Origin: DAIDKA01 sp036267975
Lineage (GTDB): Bacteria > Pseudomonadota > Gammaproteobacteria > Steroidobacterales > Steroidobacteraceae
DNA: 64,000 nt
Assembly (NCBI GenBank): GCA_036267975.1
Contig: DATAVA010000003.1
Location: forward strand, 45,627 to 109,626
Direction: 5' to 3'
Shown: one piece after another, positions 55,323-64,000 of the stretch
Layout: each line of letters opens with the position of its first letter
Numbering within the stretch: the stretch's first letter is position 1
The notes under the pieces: model-generated
Told to the model about the DNA's origin: nothing
Seen by the model: the letters and a program-made list of their open reading frames with translations, nothing else
Databases searched by the model: none
Made by a program: the position numbers and the translations under genes

Positions 55323-55625
55323 TCAGTCGCGGATGGGCTGATCGGCACCGTCATTGACCCGTTCGCGCAGGTCCTTGCCGGGCTTGAAATGGGGTACATA
55401 CTTGCCGGACAGCGCGACGGCTTCCCCGGTCTTGGGATTGCGGCCCTGCCGCGGCGGCCGGAAATGCAGCGAGAAGCTGCCGAAACCGCGGATCTCGATG
55501 CGTTCCCCCTGCGACAGGGCATCGCTCATGATCTCGAGAATCTGCTTCAGCGCCAGTTCAACGTCCTTGGCAGGTAGATGTTTCTGCTTCGCCGTGATGA
55601 CTTCAATCAGTTCCGATTTGGTCAT
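55323..55625 (-). CDS. ihfB: Integration host factor beta subunit
   Basis: A 100-residue nucleoid protein. MTKSELIEVITAKQKHLPAK, DVELALKQILEIMSDALSQG, IEIRGFGSFSLHF and RNPKTGE are the IHF/HU DNA-bending pattern; its position after rpsA confirms the beta subunit. It bends DNA as a heterodimer with IHF-alpha (gene outside the window). It starts 86 bases after the rpsA stop, with a hairpin in between. Confidence 0.95.
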   Translation of the reverse strand: MTKSELIEVITAKQKHLPAKDVELALKQILEIMSDALSQGERIEIRGFGSFSLHFRPPRQGRNPKTGEAVALSGKYVPHFKPGKDLRERVNDGADQPIRD

Positions 55626-55666
55626 GAGTTGCCTTTGCTGAATTTCAGACACATCCGTCACGCGGC

Positions 55667-55692
55667 ACGGACACCGTATGACGGGTGTCCGT
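55667..55692 (-). other. Hairpin between rpsA and ihfB
   Basis: ACGGACACC / GGTGTCCGT is a perfect 9-bp stem with an 8-base loop, in the 86-base rpsA-ihfB gap. No T-run follows. It could slow read-through or protect the rpsA mRNA end. Confidence 0.5.
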
Positions 55693-55711
55693 ACCAGCGC
55701 TTTCCTTAAGG

Positions 55712-57388
55712 TCAGCTGCGATCGCCGATCTGTTCCTTCAGCAGGTCACCGAGGCTCGTGCCCGTGGTCGATGACTGCTCGGAGCGGTAGCTTTGCACTG
55801 CTTCCGCCTCTTCGTGCATTTCCTTCGCCTTGATTGACAGCGAAATGGTGCGCGTCTTGCGATCCACACCGGTGAACTTCGCGTCGATTTCCTGGCCGAC
55901 CTTCAGCACGGTGCGCGCGTCTTCGACGCGATCGCGGGCCAGATCGGAGCCGCGCAACTGGCCTTCCACGCCATTGCCGAGGTCGATGATGGCACCACGC
56001 GCATCCACTTCCTTGACCGTGCCGCGCACGATGGTGCCCTTCGGGAACTCGGCGATATAGGCCGAGAAGGGATCCTTCGCCAGCTGCTTGATGCCCAGTG
56101 AAATGCGCTCGCGATCCGGATCGATGGCAAGCACCATGGCCTCCACCTGCTGCGCCTTCTGGTAATTGCGCACGGCCTCTTCGCCGGGCATGTCCCAGGA
56201 GATGTCCGACAGATGCACCAGACCGTCGATATTGCCCGACAGGCCGATGAAGATGCCGAAGTCGGTGATGGACTTGATCTGGCCGCTGACCTTATCGCCA
56301 CGGTTGAAGTTCTCGGCGAACTCCTTCCACGGGTTGGCCTGGCACTGCTTCAGCCCCAGCGAAATGCGCCGGCGCTCTTCATCCACATCCAGGACCATGA
56401 CCTCGACTTCCTGGCCGGTATGCACGACCTTCGCCGGGTTGACGTTCTTGTTGGTCCAATCCATTTCGGACACGTGGACCAGGCCTTCGACGCCGTCCTC
56501 GATCTCCACGAATGCGCCGTAGTCGGCGATGTTGGTGACCTTGCCGAACACGCGGGTGTTGGGCGGATAGCGCCGGGCAATGTTCTCCCACGGATCCGCG
56601 CCGAGCTGTTTCAGGCCCAATGAGACGCGCGAACGCTCGCGATCGAATTTAAGGATGCGCACTTCGATCTCATCGCCCACCTTGACGACTTCCGAAGGAT
56701 GCTTGACGCGCTTCCACGCCATGTCGGTGATATGCAGCAGGCCATCGATGCCGCCGAGGTCAACGAATGCACCGTAATCGGTGAGGTTCTTGACCGAGCC
56801 TTTCACCACGGCGCCTTCCTGCAGATTATCCATGAGCGCGCTGCGCTCGGCGGAGAACTCCTGCTCGACCACGGCGCGGCGCGATACCACGACGTTATTG
56901 CGCTTCTGGTCCAGTTTGATGACCTTGAACTCGAGCGGCTTGCCTTCGAGGTACGAGGTATCACGCACCGGGCGGACATCGACGAGTGAGCCCGGCAGGA
57001 ATGCGCGGACGTTCTCGATTTCGACGGTGAAGCCACCCTTGACGCGCCCGGTGATCACACCGGTCACGATCTGCGAATCATTGAAGGCCGTTTCCAGGCG
57101 CGTCCAGGTGCGGGCCCGCTTGGCCTTCTCGCGAGACAGGCGGGTCTCGCCATTGCCATCCTCAACGGAATCAAGTGCCACCTCGACCATGTCGCCGGTC
57201 TTGACTTCGAGCTCACCGCGCTCGTTCTTGAACTGGTCGACGGGGATGACGGCTTCGGACTTCAGTCCGACATTGACGATGACGATGTCATCTGTGACAT
57301 CAACCACCAACCCTTGAAGGATCATCCCGGGGCGGATGCGTTGGTTGGCGAGACTACTTTCGAAAAGCTCAGCGAAACTTTCTGTCAT
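55712..57388 (-). CDS. rpsA: 30S ribosomal protein S1
   Basis: A 558-residue S1 with six S1 motifs, the gammaproteobacterial length. It begins MTESFAELFESSLANQR; repeats such as DYGAFVDLGGIDGLLHITDM, DYGAFVEIEDGVEGLVHVSE and DFGIFIGLSGNIDGLVHLSD are clear. It recruits mRNAs to the ribosome. ATG 57388 is chosen; upstream in-frame codons are ignored. It follows cmk by 113 bases. Confidence 0.96.
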   Translation of the reverse strand: MTESFAELFESSLANQRIRPGMILQGLVVDVTDDIVIVNVGLKSEAVIPVDQFKNERGELEVKTGDMVEVALDSVEDGNGETRLSREKAKRARTWTRLETAFNDSQIVTGVITGRVKGGFTVEIENVRAFLPGSLVDVRPVRDTSYLEGKPLEFKVIKLDQKRNNVVVSRRAVVEQEFSAERSALMDNLQEGAVVKGSVKNLTDYGAFVDLGGIDGLLHITDMAWKRVKHPSEVVKVGDEIEVRILKFDRERSRVSLGLKQLGADPWENIARRYPPNTRVFGKVTNIADYGAFVEIEDGVEGLVHVSEMDWTNKNVNPAKVVHTGQEVEVMVLDVDEERRRISLGLKQCQANPWKEFAENFNRGDKVSGQIKSITDFGIFIGLSGNIDGLVHLSDISWDMPGEEAVRNYQKAQQVEAMVLAIDPDRERISLGIKQLAKDPFSAYIAEFPKGTIVRGTVKEVDARGAIIDLGNGVEGQLRGSDLARDRVEDARTVLKVGQEIDAKFTGVDRKTRTISLSIKAKEMHEEAEAVQSYRSEQSSTTGTSLGDLLKEQIGDRS

Positions 57389-57501
57389 ACCTTCTACTTG
57401 CACAGGCAGTTGGGTCGCCCGTGATGGAATCTGGTTAATACACTGCACGAGACTTTCCACGGTCGCGTGCATCCTGTTTCCGTAACGCGTGAGCGAGCCT
57501 C

Positions 57502-58176
57502 TTAAGGCCACAGCGAGCGGCTGCGGCCCAACGCCAGCACCTGTTCGACCACGTCCTGAATACCCAGGTGCGTGGAATCGATCACGTGCGCGTCGGGAGC
57601 GGGCCTCAACGGCGCGACGGCGCGCGTCGAATCCTTGAGGTCCCGTTCGGCTATCTCGCGCGAAAGGGCGGCAAGGCTAACACCGGACCCCTTGTCTTTC
57701 AACTGCTTATGGCGCCTGCGCGCCCGCTCATCGGCGCTTGCCGTCAGGAATACCTTGAGGGCCGCCTCGGGGAACACCACCGTTCCCATGTCGCGCCCGT
57801 CCGCGACCAGGCCGGGCTCACGGGCGAAGCGTCGCTGGCGCTCCAATAGGGCATTACGGACGGCCGGCCAGGCGGCCACCCGCGAAGCGCCCATCCCCGC
57901 CTCGGCCGTGCGGATCTCGGCAGTCACATCCCGGCCCTCCAGACAGACCTGTTCGTGGTCCCGGACGGCCCCGAACGTGACATCCAGCGCCGCCGCCGCC
58001 GCCGCATGAGCCTCAATATTGTCAAGTTCAAGCCCAAGACGGCTGCCGGCCAGGGCAACCAGGCGGTACAGCGCCCCACTGTCGAGCAGGTGCCACTGCA
58101 GTCTCAAGGCCACCATGCGACTGATCGTGCCCTTCCCGGAGCTGGTGGGCCCATCGATGGTGACGACCGTGACCAT
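57502..58176 (-). CDS. cmk: Cytidylate kinase
   Basis: A 224-residue CMP/dCMP kinase. The P-loop IDGPTSSGKGTISRMVA, GALYRLVAL, LEGRDVTAEIRTAEAGMGAS and VADGRDMGTVVFPEAALKVF are conserved, with ADERARRRHKQL as lid. It starts 10 bases after the aroA stop in the serC-rpsA operon. Confidence 0.95.
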   Translation of the reverse strand: MVTVVTIDGPTSSGKGTISRMVALRLQWHLLDSGALYRLVALAGSRLGLELDNIEAHAAAAAALDVTFGAVRDHEQVCLEGRDVTAEIRTAEAGMGASRVAAWPAVRNALLERQRRFAREPGLVADGRDMGTVVFPEAALKVFLTASADERARRRHKQLKDKGSGVSLAALSREIAERDLKDSTRAVAPLRPAPDAHVIDSTHLGIQDVVEQVLALGRSRSLWP

Positions 58177-58186
58177 CTGTATAAGG

Positions 58187-59515
58187 CTAGGGCGCGCGGA
58201 TGCGGATGCCAATACCCTGCGCCAGTTCCACGAAGCCGGGGAACGAGGTGGCGACATTGGCCACATCCAGGATGCGGATGGGTGCAGTGGCCTTGAGGCT
58301 CGCAATCGCAAACGACATGGCGATGCGGTGATCTCCATGACTGTCCACGGTGCCGCCGCCGAAACCGTGTCCGCCGCGGATGCGGATGCCATCCGGCAGC
58401 AGCGTATGTTCGACGCCCAGGGTCTGCAGGCCCTCGGCCATGACCGCCAGCCGATCACTTTCCTTGACGCGCAGTTCTTCCGCGCCGCGCACGACGGTCT
58501 CGCCCTCGGCGCAGGCGGCGGCGATGAAGAATACGGGAAACTCATCGATCGACAACGGCACGAGACTGGCGGGGACCTTGATGCCGCGCAAGCGGCTGGC
58601 GTGTACCGTCAGGTCCGCGATCGGTTCGCCGATCGCATCCGCAGCGTTGCCGGCGCCGTGCGGATGCACGCTGATCCGGGCGCCCATCAGCTGCAGCATC
58701 TGCAGCAGGCCGGTGCGCGTCGGGTTGACGCCCACATTGCGCAGGCGCAGTCCCTGCTGCGCGGCCAGACAGCCTGCCACCAGGAAAAATGCGGCCGAGG
58801 AGAAATCCGCCGGTACGGCGATGGCGGTGCCGGTAAGCGACTGCCCGCCGCTCAGGCTCACCGTCGCGCCATCACGCTCCACGCGCACGCCGAAGGCGCC
58901 CAGCATGCGCTCGGTATGGTCGCGTGTGGGCGCAGGCTCCGTCACGCGCGTGGTGCCCTGCGCGGACAGGCCGGCCAGCAGGATGGCGGACTTGACCTGG
59001 GCGCTCGCCATCGGCATCGCATAGTCGATGCCGTTCAAGATCCGACCCCCGTGCAGGCGCACGGGCGGCCGGCCCTGCTGGGTCGTAATCTCGGCCCCCA
59101 TCTGCCGCAGCGGCCCGGCCACGCGTTCCATGGGCCGGCGCATCAGCGAGGAGTCCCCGATCAGGGTCGACTCAAATGGCTGTCCGGCCAGCAGCCCCAT
59201 GGACAGGCGCATGGCCGTACCCGCATTGCCCATGTCCAGAGGCTGCGCCGCGCCGTGCAGCCCGGTGGCGCCGACGCCATGAACGATGACATCGGTGGGC
59301 TCGGGACGCTCGATCTGCACCCCCAGTGCGGACAGCGCGCTCAGGGTTGCCAGGCAATCCTCGCTGGCGAGGAAGCCCGAAATGCGCGTGATCCCGGTGG
59401 CGATTCCGCCCAGCATCAATGAACGATGCGAAATGGACTTGTCACCCGGTACGGTCACCGTACCTGCGACCTGGGCGCCCGGGGCGACCTGGTACTCCTT
59501 GACGGCGGCGGCCAC
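58187..59515 (-). CDS. aroA: 3-phosphoshikimate 1-carboxyvinyltransferase (EPSP synthase)
   Basis: A 442-residue shikimate-pathway enzyme joining PEP to shikimate-3-phosphate. VPGDKSISHRSLMLGGIATG, DMGNAGTAMRLSMGLL, GDSSLMRRPMERV and GGGTVDSHGDHRIAMSFAIA are signature segments. GTG 59515 is chosen, eight bases after the pheA stop; no ATG fits better. It belongs to the serC-serA-pheA-aroA-cmk operon. Confidence 0.95.
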   Translation of the reverse strand: MAAAVKEYQVAPGAQVAGTVTVPGDKSISHRSLMLGGIATGITRISGFLASEDCLATLSALSALGVQIERPEPTDVIVHGVGATGLHGAAQPLDMGNAGTAMRLSMGLLAGQPFESTLIGDSSLMRRPMERVAGPLRQMGAEITTQQGRPPVRLHGGRILNGIDYAMPMASAQVKSAILLAGLSAQGTTRVTEPAPTRDHTERMLGAFGVRVERDGATVSLSGGQSLTGTAIAVPADFSSAAFFLVAGCLAAQQGLRLRNVGVNPTRTGLLQMLQLMGARISVHPHGAGNAADAIGEPIADLTVHASRLRGIKVPASLVPLSIDEFPVFFIAAACAEGETVVRGAEELRVKESDRLAVMAEGLQTLGVEHTLLPDGIRIRGGHGFGGGTVDSHGDHRIAMSFAIASLKATAPIRILDVANVATSFPGFVELAQGIGIRIRAP

Positions 59516-59523
59516 GATGCAAT

Positions 59524-60627
59524 CTAACCGGCGGTGACGGCACGCGGATAGGAACCCAGCACGCGCAGCAGCGAGGCGCGCTGCTGCAGGTCCGCCAGGG
59601 CCGCCGTGACCGGGGCATCCTCGATGTGTCCTTCGATATCGATGAAGAACACGTAGTCCCATTTGCGTTTCTGCGAAGGCCGCGACTCGATGCGCGTCAG
59701 GCTGATCTGATGCGCAGCGAACGGCTCGAGCAGCTTCAGCAGCGCACCCGATGTCTTGGTATCGCCGATGGAGGCGATCAGCGTGGTGCGATCCTGGCCA
59801 CTGGGCGCGAAGGTCTTGCGACCCAGCACGAAGAACCGCGTCGTGTTGTCGGGGCGATCTTCAATCTGCGGCGCCAGCACCGTCAGCCCGTAGACCTCCG
59901 CAGCCGTCACGCCGGCGATGGCCGCCGTCCCCTGCTCATCGCGCGCGCGGCGCGCGCCTTCGGCATTGCTGGTCACGCCGACCCGCTCGACACCGGGCAG
60001 ATTCTCATCCAACCACAGCCGGCATTGCGCGAGCGCCTGCTGGTGTGCACAGATGCGCTTGATCCCCTCGAGCGACTGCATGCGCCCCATCAGGAAGTGA
60101 TGGATGCGCAGTTCGATCTCACCGCAGATCCGCGCCGAGGAATTCAAGAAGCGGTCCAGGGTGTTGATGACCATGCCTTCGGTGGAATTCTCGATGGCGA
60201 CGACACCAAAGTCCACGGCCCCTGATTCGACTTCGTGAAATACCTCATCGACCGAGGCCAGTGGCAACGCCCGCACCGCATGGCCGAAATGGGTGAGCAC
60301 CGCGGTCTGGGTGAACGTGCCCTCGGGCCCGAGGAACGCCACCTTCAAAGGCTCCTGCTGCGCCAGGCACGCGGACATGATTTCCCGGAACAGCCGCAGC
60401 AGATCTTCGGTACGCAACGGACCCTGGTTGCGCTCCTTGACGCTGCGCAACACCTGCGCTTCGCGCTCGGGCCGGTAGAAGTCGACCATCGAACCCGATG
60501 CGCTCTTCGAGATACCCACCTGCTGGGCGAGCCGCGCGCGCTCGTTCAGCAGCTGCTGCAGCTGCTCGTCAATGGCATCAATCTGAGTGCGCACCGCGCC
60601 CAGATCGGTGGGTTCAGGTTTGGTCAT
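59524..60627 (-). CDS. pheA: Bifunctional chorismate mutase / prephenate dehydratase (P-protein)
   Basis: A 367-residue phenylalanine-branch enzyme. The N-terminal AroQ mutase domain has IDAIDEQLQQLLNERARLAQ and VDFYRPEREAQVL. The dehydratase domain has VAFLGPEGTFTQTAV, GVVAIENSTEGMV and DNTTRFFVLG. The C-terminal ACT domain has SGALLKLLEPFAAHQISLTR followed by ESRP, where phenylalanine feedback acts. It starts nine bases after serA. Confidence 0.95.
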   Translation of the reverse strand: MTKPEPTDLGAVRTQIDAIDEQLQQLLNERARLAQQVGISKSASGSMVDFYRPEREAQVLRSVKERNQGPLRTEDLLRLFREIMSACLAQQEPLKVAFLGPEGTFTQTAVLTHFGHAVRALPLASVDEVFHEVESGAVDFGVVAIENSTEGMVINTLDRFLNSSARICGEIELRIHHFLMGRMQSLEGIKRICAHQQALAQCRLWLDENLPGVERVGVTSNAEGARRARDEQGTAAIAGVTAAEVYGLTVLAPQIEDRPDNTTRFFVLGRKTFAPSGQDRTTLIASIGDTKTSGALLKLLEPFAAHQISLTRIESRPSQKRKWDYVFFIDIEGHIEDAPVTAALADLQQRASLLRVLGSYPRAVTAG

Positions 60628-60636
60628 TCGCCAACT

Positions 60637-61806
60637 TTACAGAATCCGCGCTGCCAGTACGCCCTCGATGCCGCGAATCTGCCCCAGCAGTCCGTCCGGA
60701 ACCGCCGAATCGATGTCGATCAGCGTGTACGCGTATTCGCCGCGGGACTTGTTCAACAGGTCTGCAATATTAAGGCCGGCCGCGGCCAGACAGGTGGAAA
60801 TCTGGCCCACCATGTTCGGGACGTTGCGATTGGCGACCGCCAGGCGCGTCACACCGGGCACGCGCGGCAGCACGGCCTCGGGGAAATTGACGCTGTGGCG
60901 GATGTTACCGTTCTCGAGGTATTCCCGCAGGGTGTCGGCCACCATCACCGCGCAGTTCTCCTCCGCCTCACCGGTCGAGGCGCCGAGGTGCGGCAGCGTG
61001 ACGACCTTGGCGTGGTCCTTGAGGGCGTTATTCGGAAAATCGCACACATACGCGCCCAGATGACCCGCGTTGAGCGAGGCCACCACGGCGGCATCATCCA
61101 CGATCGGCGCACGCGCGAAATTCAGGATGACCCCGCCCTTGCGCATCAGGTTCAGGCGGGCGGCGCTGACGAGGCCGCGCGTGTCGTTGTTCAGCGGCAC
61201 ATGCACCGAGATCGCATCGGCGCGCGCGAACAGGTGATCCAGCGACAGCGCCTGCTCGACGCCCGAGGACAGCTGCCAGGCACGATGCACCGTGATCTGC
61301 GGGTCATAACCCAATACTTTCATGCCGAGCGCTTCGGCCGAATTGGCGACCTCAACGCCGATCGCGCCCAGGCCGATGACGCCCAGGGTCCTGTCGGGCA
61401 GCTCGAAACCGACGAATTTTTTCTTGCCCTTCTCCACCGCCTCATCGATGGCGTGATCATCGCCGCTCAGTGAGCGCGCGAAAGACCAGGCCTGGCAGAT
61501 GTTGCGTGCTGCCAGAAGCAGCCCCGCCAGCACCAGCTCCTTGACCGCGTTGGCATTGGCACCCGGCGCATTGAACACCGGAACGCCGCGCTTGCTCAGT
61601 TCGGCGACCGGAATGTTGTTGGTGCCGGCACCGGCGCGGCCAATAGCCAGCACCGAATCGGGAATCGCCACCTTGTGCATGTCCGCGGAGCGCACGAGGA
61701 TGCCATCGGGCTGGTCCAGATCCGAGGCCACGGTGAAGCGTGCGGTGGGCAGGCGCTCCAGGCCGCGGGCCGAAATATTATTGAGCGTGAGAATTCGATA
61801 AGGCAT
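60637..61806 (-). CDS. serA: D-3-phosphoglycerate dehydrogenase
   Basis: A 389-residue enzyme for the first step of serine synthesis. Conserved parts are IGRAGAGTNNIPV, LGVIGLGAIGVEVANSAEAL (NAD site), NFARAPIVDDAAVV with the active-site Arg and TLPHLGASTGEAEENC with the His. In place of the usual catalytic Glu region it has CDFPNNALKDH, the short variant known from Bacteroides-type SerA. A C-terminal ACT domain (about 315-389) may sense serine. It lies between serC (38-base gap) and pheA. Confidence 0.9.
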   Translation of the reverse strand: MPYRILTLNNISARGLERLPTARFTVASDLDQPDGILVRSADMHKVAIPDSVLAIGRAGAGTNNIPVAELSKRGVPVFNAPGANANAVKELVLAGLLLAARNICQAWSFARSLSGDDHAIDEAVEKGKKKFVGFELPDRTLGVIGLGAIGVEVANSAEALGMKVLGYDPQITVHRAWQLSSGVEQALSLDHLFARADAISVHVPLNNDTRGLVSAARLNLMRKGGVILNFARAPIVDDAAVVASLNAGHLGAYVCDFPNNALKDHAKVVTLPHLGASTGEAEENCAVMVADTLREYLENGNIRHSVNFPEAVLPRVPGVTRLAVANRNVPNMVGQISTCLAAAGLNIADLLNKSRGEYAYTLIDIDSAVPDGLLGQIRGIEGVLAARIL

Positions 61807-61844
61807 GTCGTTGCAAAGCGGACGCGGGTCAGGCCGCAATGGCC

Positions 61845-62924
61845 TCAACCGTTGCGCCGCTGGAACTCCTTCATGAAGCCGATGAGCGCCTGCACTCCCG
61901 CAAGTGGCATGGCGTTGTAGATGCTGGCGCGCATGCCGCCGACCGAGCGGTGACCCTCGAGATTGGTGAGACCGGCCGCCTGGGCCTGCGCCAGAAAGGG
62001 TTTGTCGAGCTCGGGGCGCGCCAGGGTGAAGGGAACGTTCATCCACGAGCGGCAATCCTTCGCCACCGGGTTGCGATAGAAACCTGAGTCGTCAATGGCC
62101 GCATACAGCGCCTCGGCCTTCCCACGATTCAGTTTTTCCATTGCGCCAAGGCCGCCCTTGCCCTGGATCCACTTCAGCACCAGCCCCGCGATGTACCACG
62201 CAAAGGTCGGCGGTGTATTGGGCATGGAGCCGTCATCGGCCATGATCTTGTAGTCCAGGACCAGCGGTGTACCGGCGCGTGCCTTGCCGATGAGCTCCTC
62301 GCGCACGATCACGATGCACAGGCCCGCGGGGCCGACATTTTTCTGTGCGCCCGCGTAGATCAGCCCGAAGCGGCTGACGCCGATGGGTCGCGACAGGAAG
62401 GTCGAGGAGAAATCCGCCACCAGTGGCGCGGCGCCAACCTCCGGCACGTAGCCGAACTCGACGCCGCCGATGGTCTCGTTCGGTGTGTAATGAACGTAGG
62501 CCGCGCCCGCGCTGAGCTTGAGCGAGCCGGGCGCCGGGACCGTGTTGTAACCGGAGGCGGATTCATCCGCCGCGATATTGACCTTGCAGTAACGCTTGGC
62601 CTCGCCAATCGCCTTCTTCGACCACGCGCCGGTGTTGACGTAGTCGACCGTGGCATCGGCCGCAGCCAGGTTGAGCGCAACCGCGGCGAACTGCGCGGTC
62701 GCGCCGCCTTGCAAAAAGAGCACCTTGTATCCGCTCGGGACGGCCAGCAGCTCACGCAGCGAGGATTCGAGTTCCGCGGCAACGACCTTGAAGGCCTTGC
62801 TGCGATGGGAAACCTCCATCACCGACATGCCGCTGCCTTGCCAATCGGTCAGTTCGGCCTGCGCCTGTTCGAGCACTTCCAGGGGCAGTGTCGCCGGCCC
62901 CGCGGCAAAATTAAATACGCGCAC
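61845..62924 (-). CDS. serC: Phosphoserine aminotransferase
   Basis: A 359-residue PLP enzyme for serine and pyridoxal synthesis. RVFNFAAGPATLPLEVLEQA, MEVSHRSKAF, FLQGGATAQFAAV and IYAGAQKNVGPAGLCIVIV (PLP Lys) are classic, ending GGMRASIYNAMPLAGVQALI. It is the first gene after gyrA in the block (110-base gap) and the leader of the ser/aro operon. Confidence 0.96.
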   Translation of the reverse strand: MRVFNFAAGPATLPLEVLEQAQAELTDWQGSGMSVMEVSHRSKAFKVVAAELESSLRELLAVPSGYKVLFLQGGATAQFAAVALNLAAADATVDYVNTGAWSKKAIGEAKRYCKVNIAADESASGYNTVPAPGSLKLSAGAAYVHYTPNETIGGVEFGYVPEVGAAPLVADFSSTFLSRPIGVSRFGLIYAGAQKNVGPAGLCIVIVREELIGKARAGTPLVLDYKIMADDGSMPNTPPTFAWYIAGLVLKWIQGKGGLGAMEKLNRGKAEALYAAIDDSGFYRNPVAKDCRSWMNVPFTLARPELDKPFLAQAQAAGLTNLEGHRSVGGMRASIYNAMPLAGVQALIGFMKEFQRRNG

Positions 62925-63034
62925 AACAGCCTTTCCGGTTGAAACACTCGTGGGATGCTCAGGATGGTACCAAGCACTCCCCGCGCCGGTTAGAACTTTT
63001 CGGCAGGCGCTTATCCTTATCCCGTTGCCGGGCG

Positions 63035-64000
63035 CTAGGGCGTGGCGGGCGGCACCGGCTCCGGGTCCGCACCTTCAGCGTCGCCTTCGGTCTCCAGGCT
63101 TTCGATGCGCTCAATGCCCGTGAGTCGCTCGCCATCGGCGAGGCGGATCAGGCGCACGCCCTGGGTGTTGCGGCCCAGGACCGAGATCTCATCTACCGGG
63201 GTACGCACCAGGGTCCCGGTCGAGCTGATCAGCATGATTTCCTGGCCGGCGGTGACCTGCAACGCCGCCACCAGTGCACCATTGCGATCCGAAGTCTGCA
63301 GCGCAATCACGCCCTGTCCGCCGCGGCCGTGCTTCGGGAAGTCATCCAGCGGCGTGAGCTTGCCGTAGCCGTTCTCAGAGGCGGTGAGGATATTGCCTTC
63401 GCCGCACACGATCAGTGCGATCAGCTCCTGGCCCTCGTCCAGTTTGACGCCACGCACGCCCGAGGCATCGCGGCCCATCGGGCGCACCTCATCCTCATGG
63501 AAGCGAATGGCCTTGCCGCCGCTGGTGCACAGGATGACCTCGCGCTGGCCATCGGTGAGCGCGACTCCGACCAGCCGATCGTTGTCACGCAGGTCAACGG
63601 CAATGATGCCGCTGGTGCGCGGCCGCGAAAAGGCGGTGAGCGGTGTCTTCTTGACCGTGCCCTGGCTGGTCGCCATGAACACGAAATGCTGCTCATCGTA
63701 CTGCTGCACCGGCAGGACGGCGTTGATCTTCTCGCCCTCCTCCAGCGGCAGCAGATTCACCATGGGCTTGCCGCGCGCGTTGTGTCCGGCCTGCGGCAGC
63801 TTGTAGACCTTGAGCCAGTAAACCTTGCCCCGGTTGGAGAAGCACAGGACGGTGTCATGAGTGTTCGCCACGAATAATTTCTCCACGAAGTCTTCGTCCT
63901 TGACCGAGGTGGCCGAGCGACCGCGCCCTCCGCGGCGCTGAGTCTGGTACTCGGTCACCGGCTGGGACTTGGCATAGCCGGCATGTGAAAGCGTGACCAC
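63035..64000 (-). CDS. gyrA: DNA gyrase subunit A, C-terminal part
   Basis: The 3' 321 codons of gyrA; the 5' part, with the catalytic Tyr, lies beyond the right edge. The GyrA box QRRGGRGR near residue 24 of this piece and the beta-pinwheel repeats (VYWLKVYKLPQAGHNARGK, VALTDGQREVILCTSGGKAI, GVRGVKLDEGQELIALIV) identify it. The tail ends in an acidic Glu/Asp/Pro stretch typical of GyrA. It wraps DNA for negative supercoiling. Confidence 0.96.
   Translation of the reverse strand: MVTLSHAGYAKSQPVTEYQTQRRGGRGRSATSVKDEDFVEKLFVANTHDTVLCFSNRGKVYWLKVYKLPQAGHNARGKPMVNLLPLEEGEKINAVLPVQQYDEQHFVFMATSQGTVKKTPLTAFSRPRTSGIIAVDLRDNDRLVGVALTDGQREVILCTSGGKAIRFHEDEVRPMGRDASGVRGVKLDEGQELIALIVCGEGNILTASENGYGKLTPLDDFPKHGRGGQGVIALQTSDRNGALVAALQVTAGQEIMLISSTGTLVRTPVDEISVLGRNTQGVRLIRLADGERLTGIERIESLETEGDAEGADPEPVPPATP

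Noticed and set aside
58019..59422. 467-codon plus-strand frame
   Set aside because: Shadow of aroA, rich in Arg/Gln/His, no motifs.
62925..63034. Possible leader RNA between gyrA and serC
   Set aside because: I could not find a convincing stem, T-run or small reading frame.

Overview
The window is 64 kb of GC-rich chromosomal DNA from what looks like a free-living gammaproteobacterium, plausibly of the Xanthomonadales / Nevskiales / Steroidobacter side. The evidence is the gyrA-serC-(serA)-pheA-aroA-cmk-rpsA-ihfB order at the right end, the PadR-linked prefix gene, and many secreted enzymes for plant-derived aromatics and alcohols. The taxonomy is inference. I see no rRNA, tRNA, CRISPR array, IS element or prophage.

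Left part (1-14 kb): an open reading frame running off the left edge joins a GAF domain, a degenerate histidine-kinase H-box and an ECF sigma factor. Next come a TonB receptor facing a tannase / OPT transporter operon, a small membrane protein, a pair of ABC permeases with no ATPase, a ferritin-like / hemerythrin pair, a GH15 glycosidase, and a PadR regulator overlapping a prefix-ExbD fusion.

Middle (14-43 kb): a VAO-type flavocytochrome (FAD oxidase plus cytochrome c) sits beside an RND efflux pair and a Tat-exported HD-like protein. Two large GGDEF-EAL proteins are transcribed divergently. They are followed by an SMP-30 protein, a two-lipoprotein envelope operon (OmpA-like and DUF4398), and a PQQ quinohemoprotein dehydrogenase whose residues predict a lanthanide cofactor and which lacks the usual vicinal Cys pair. 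After a strong terminator come an MscS channel, YihY with a zinc-ribbon metallopeptidase, a GGDEF-PilZ pair, an ArsR gene with a 9-bp palindromic operator opposite malic enzyme, PPK2 with a GNAT, and a small sigma-factor module.

Right part (43-64 kb): lytic transglycosylase, GST, a secreted protein made of duplicated NTF2-like units, an XRE regulator opposite a methyltransferase, a SnoaL protein with a histone-like basic arm, a complete MacB-type ABC operon, DUF2934, GalU with a basic tail, and the conserved ihfB-rpsA-cmk-aroA-pheA-serA-serC-gyrA block for translation, nucleotides and serine / aromatic amino acids.

Themes: oxidation and export of aromatics or alcohols using periplasmic cytochromes; c-di-GMP signalling (three GGDEF proteins and one PilZ within 16 kb); and several unusual domain joins (GAF-sigma, prefix-ExbD, basic arm-SnoaL, doubled NTF2). 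All starts are chosen by eye and all family names are from motif recognition without database searches.
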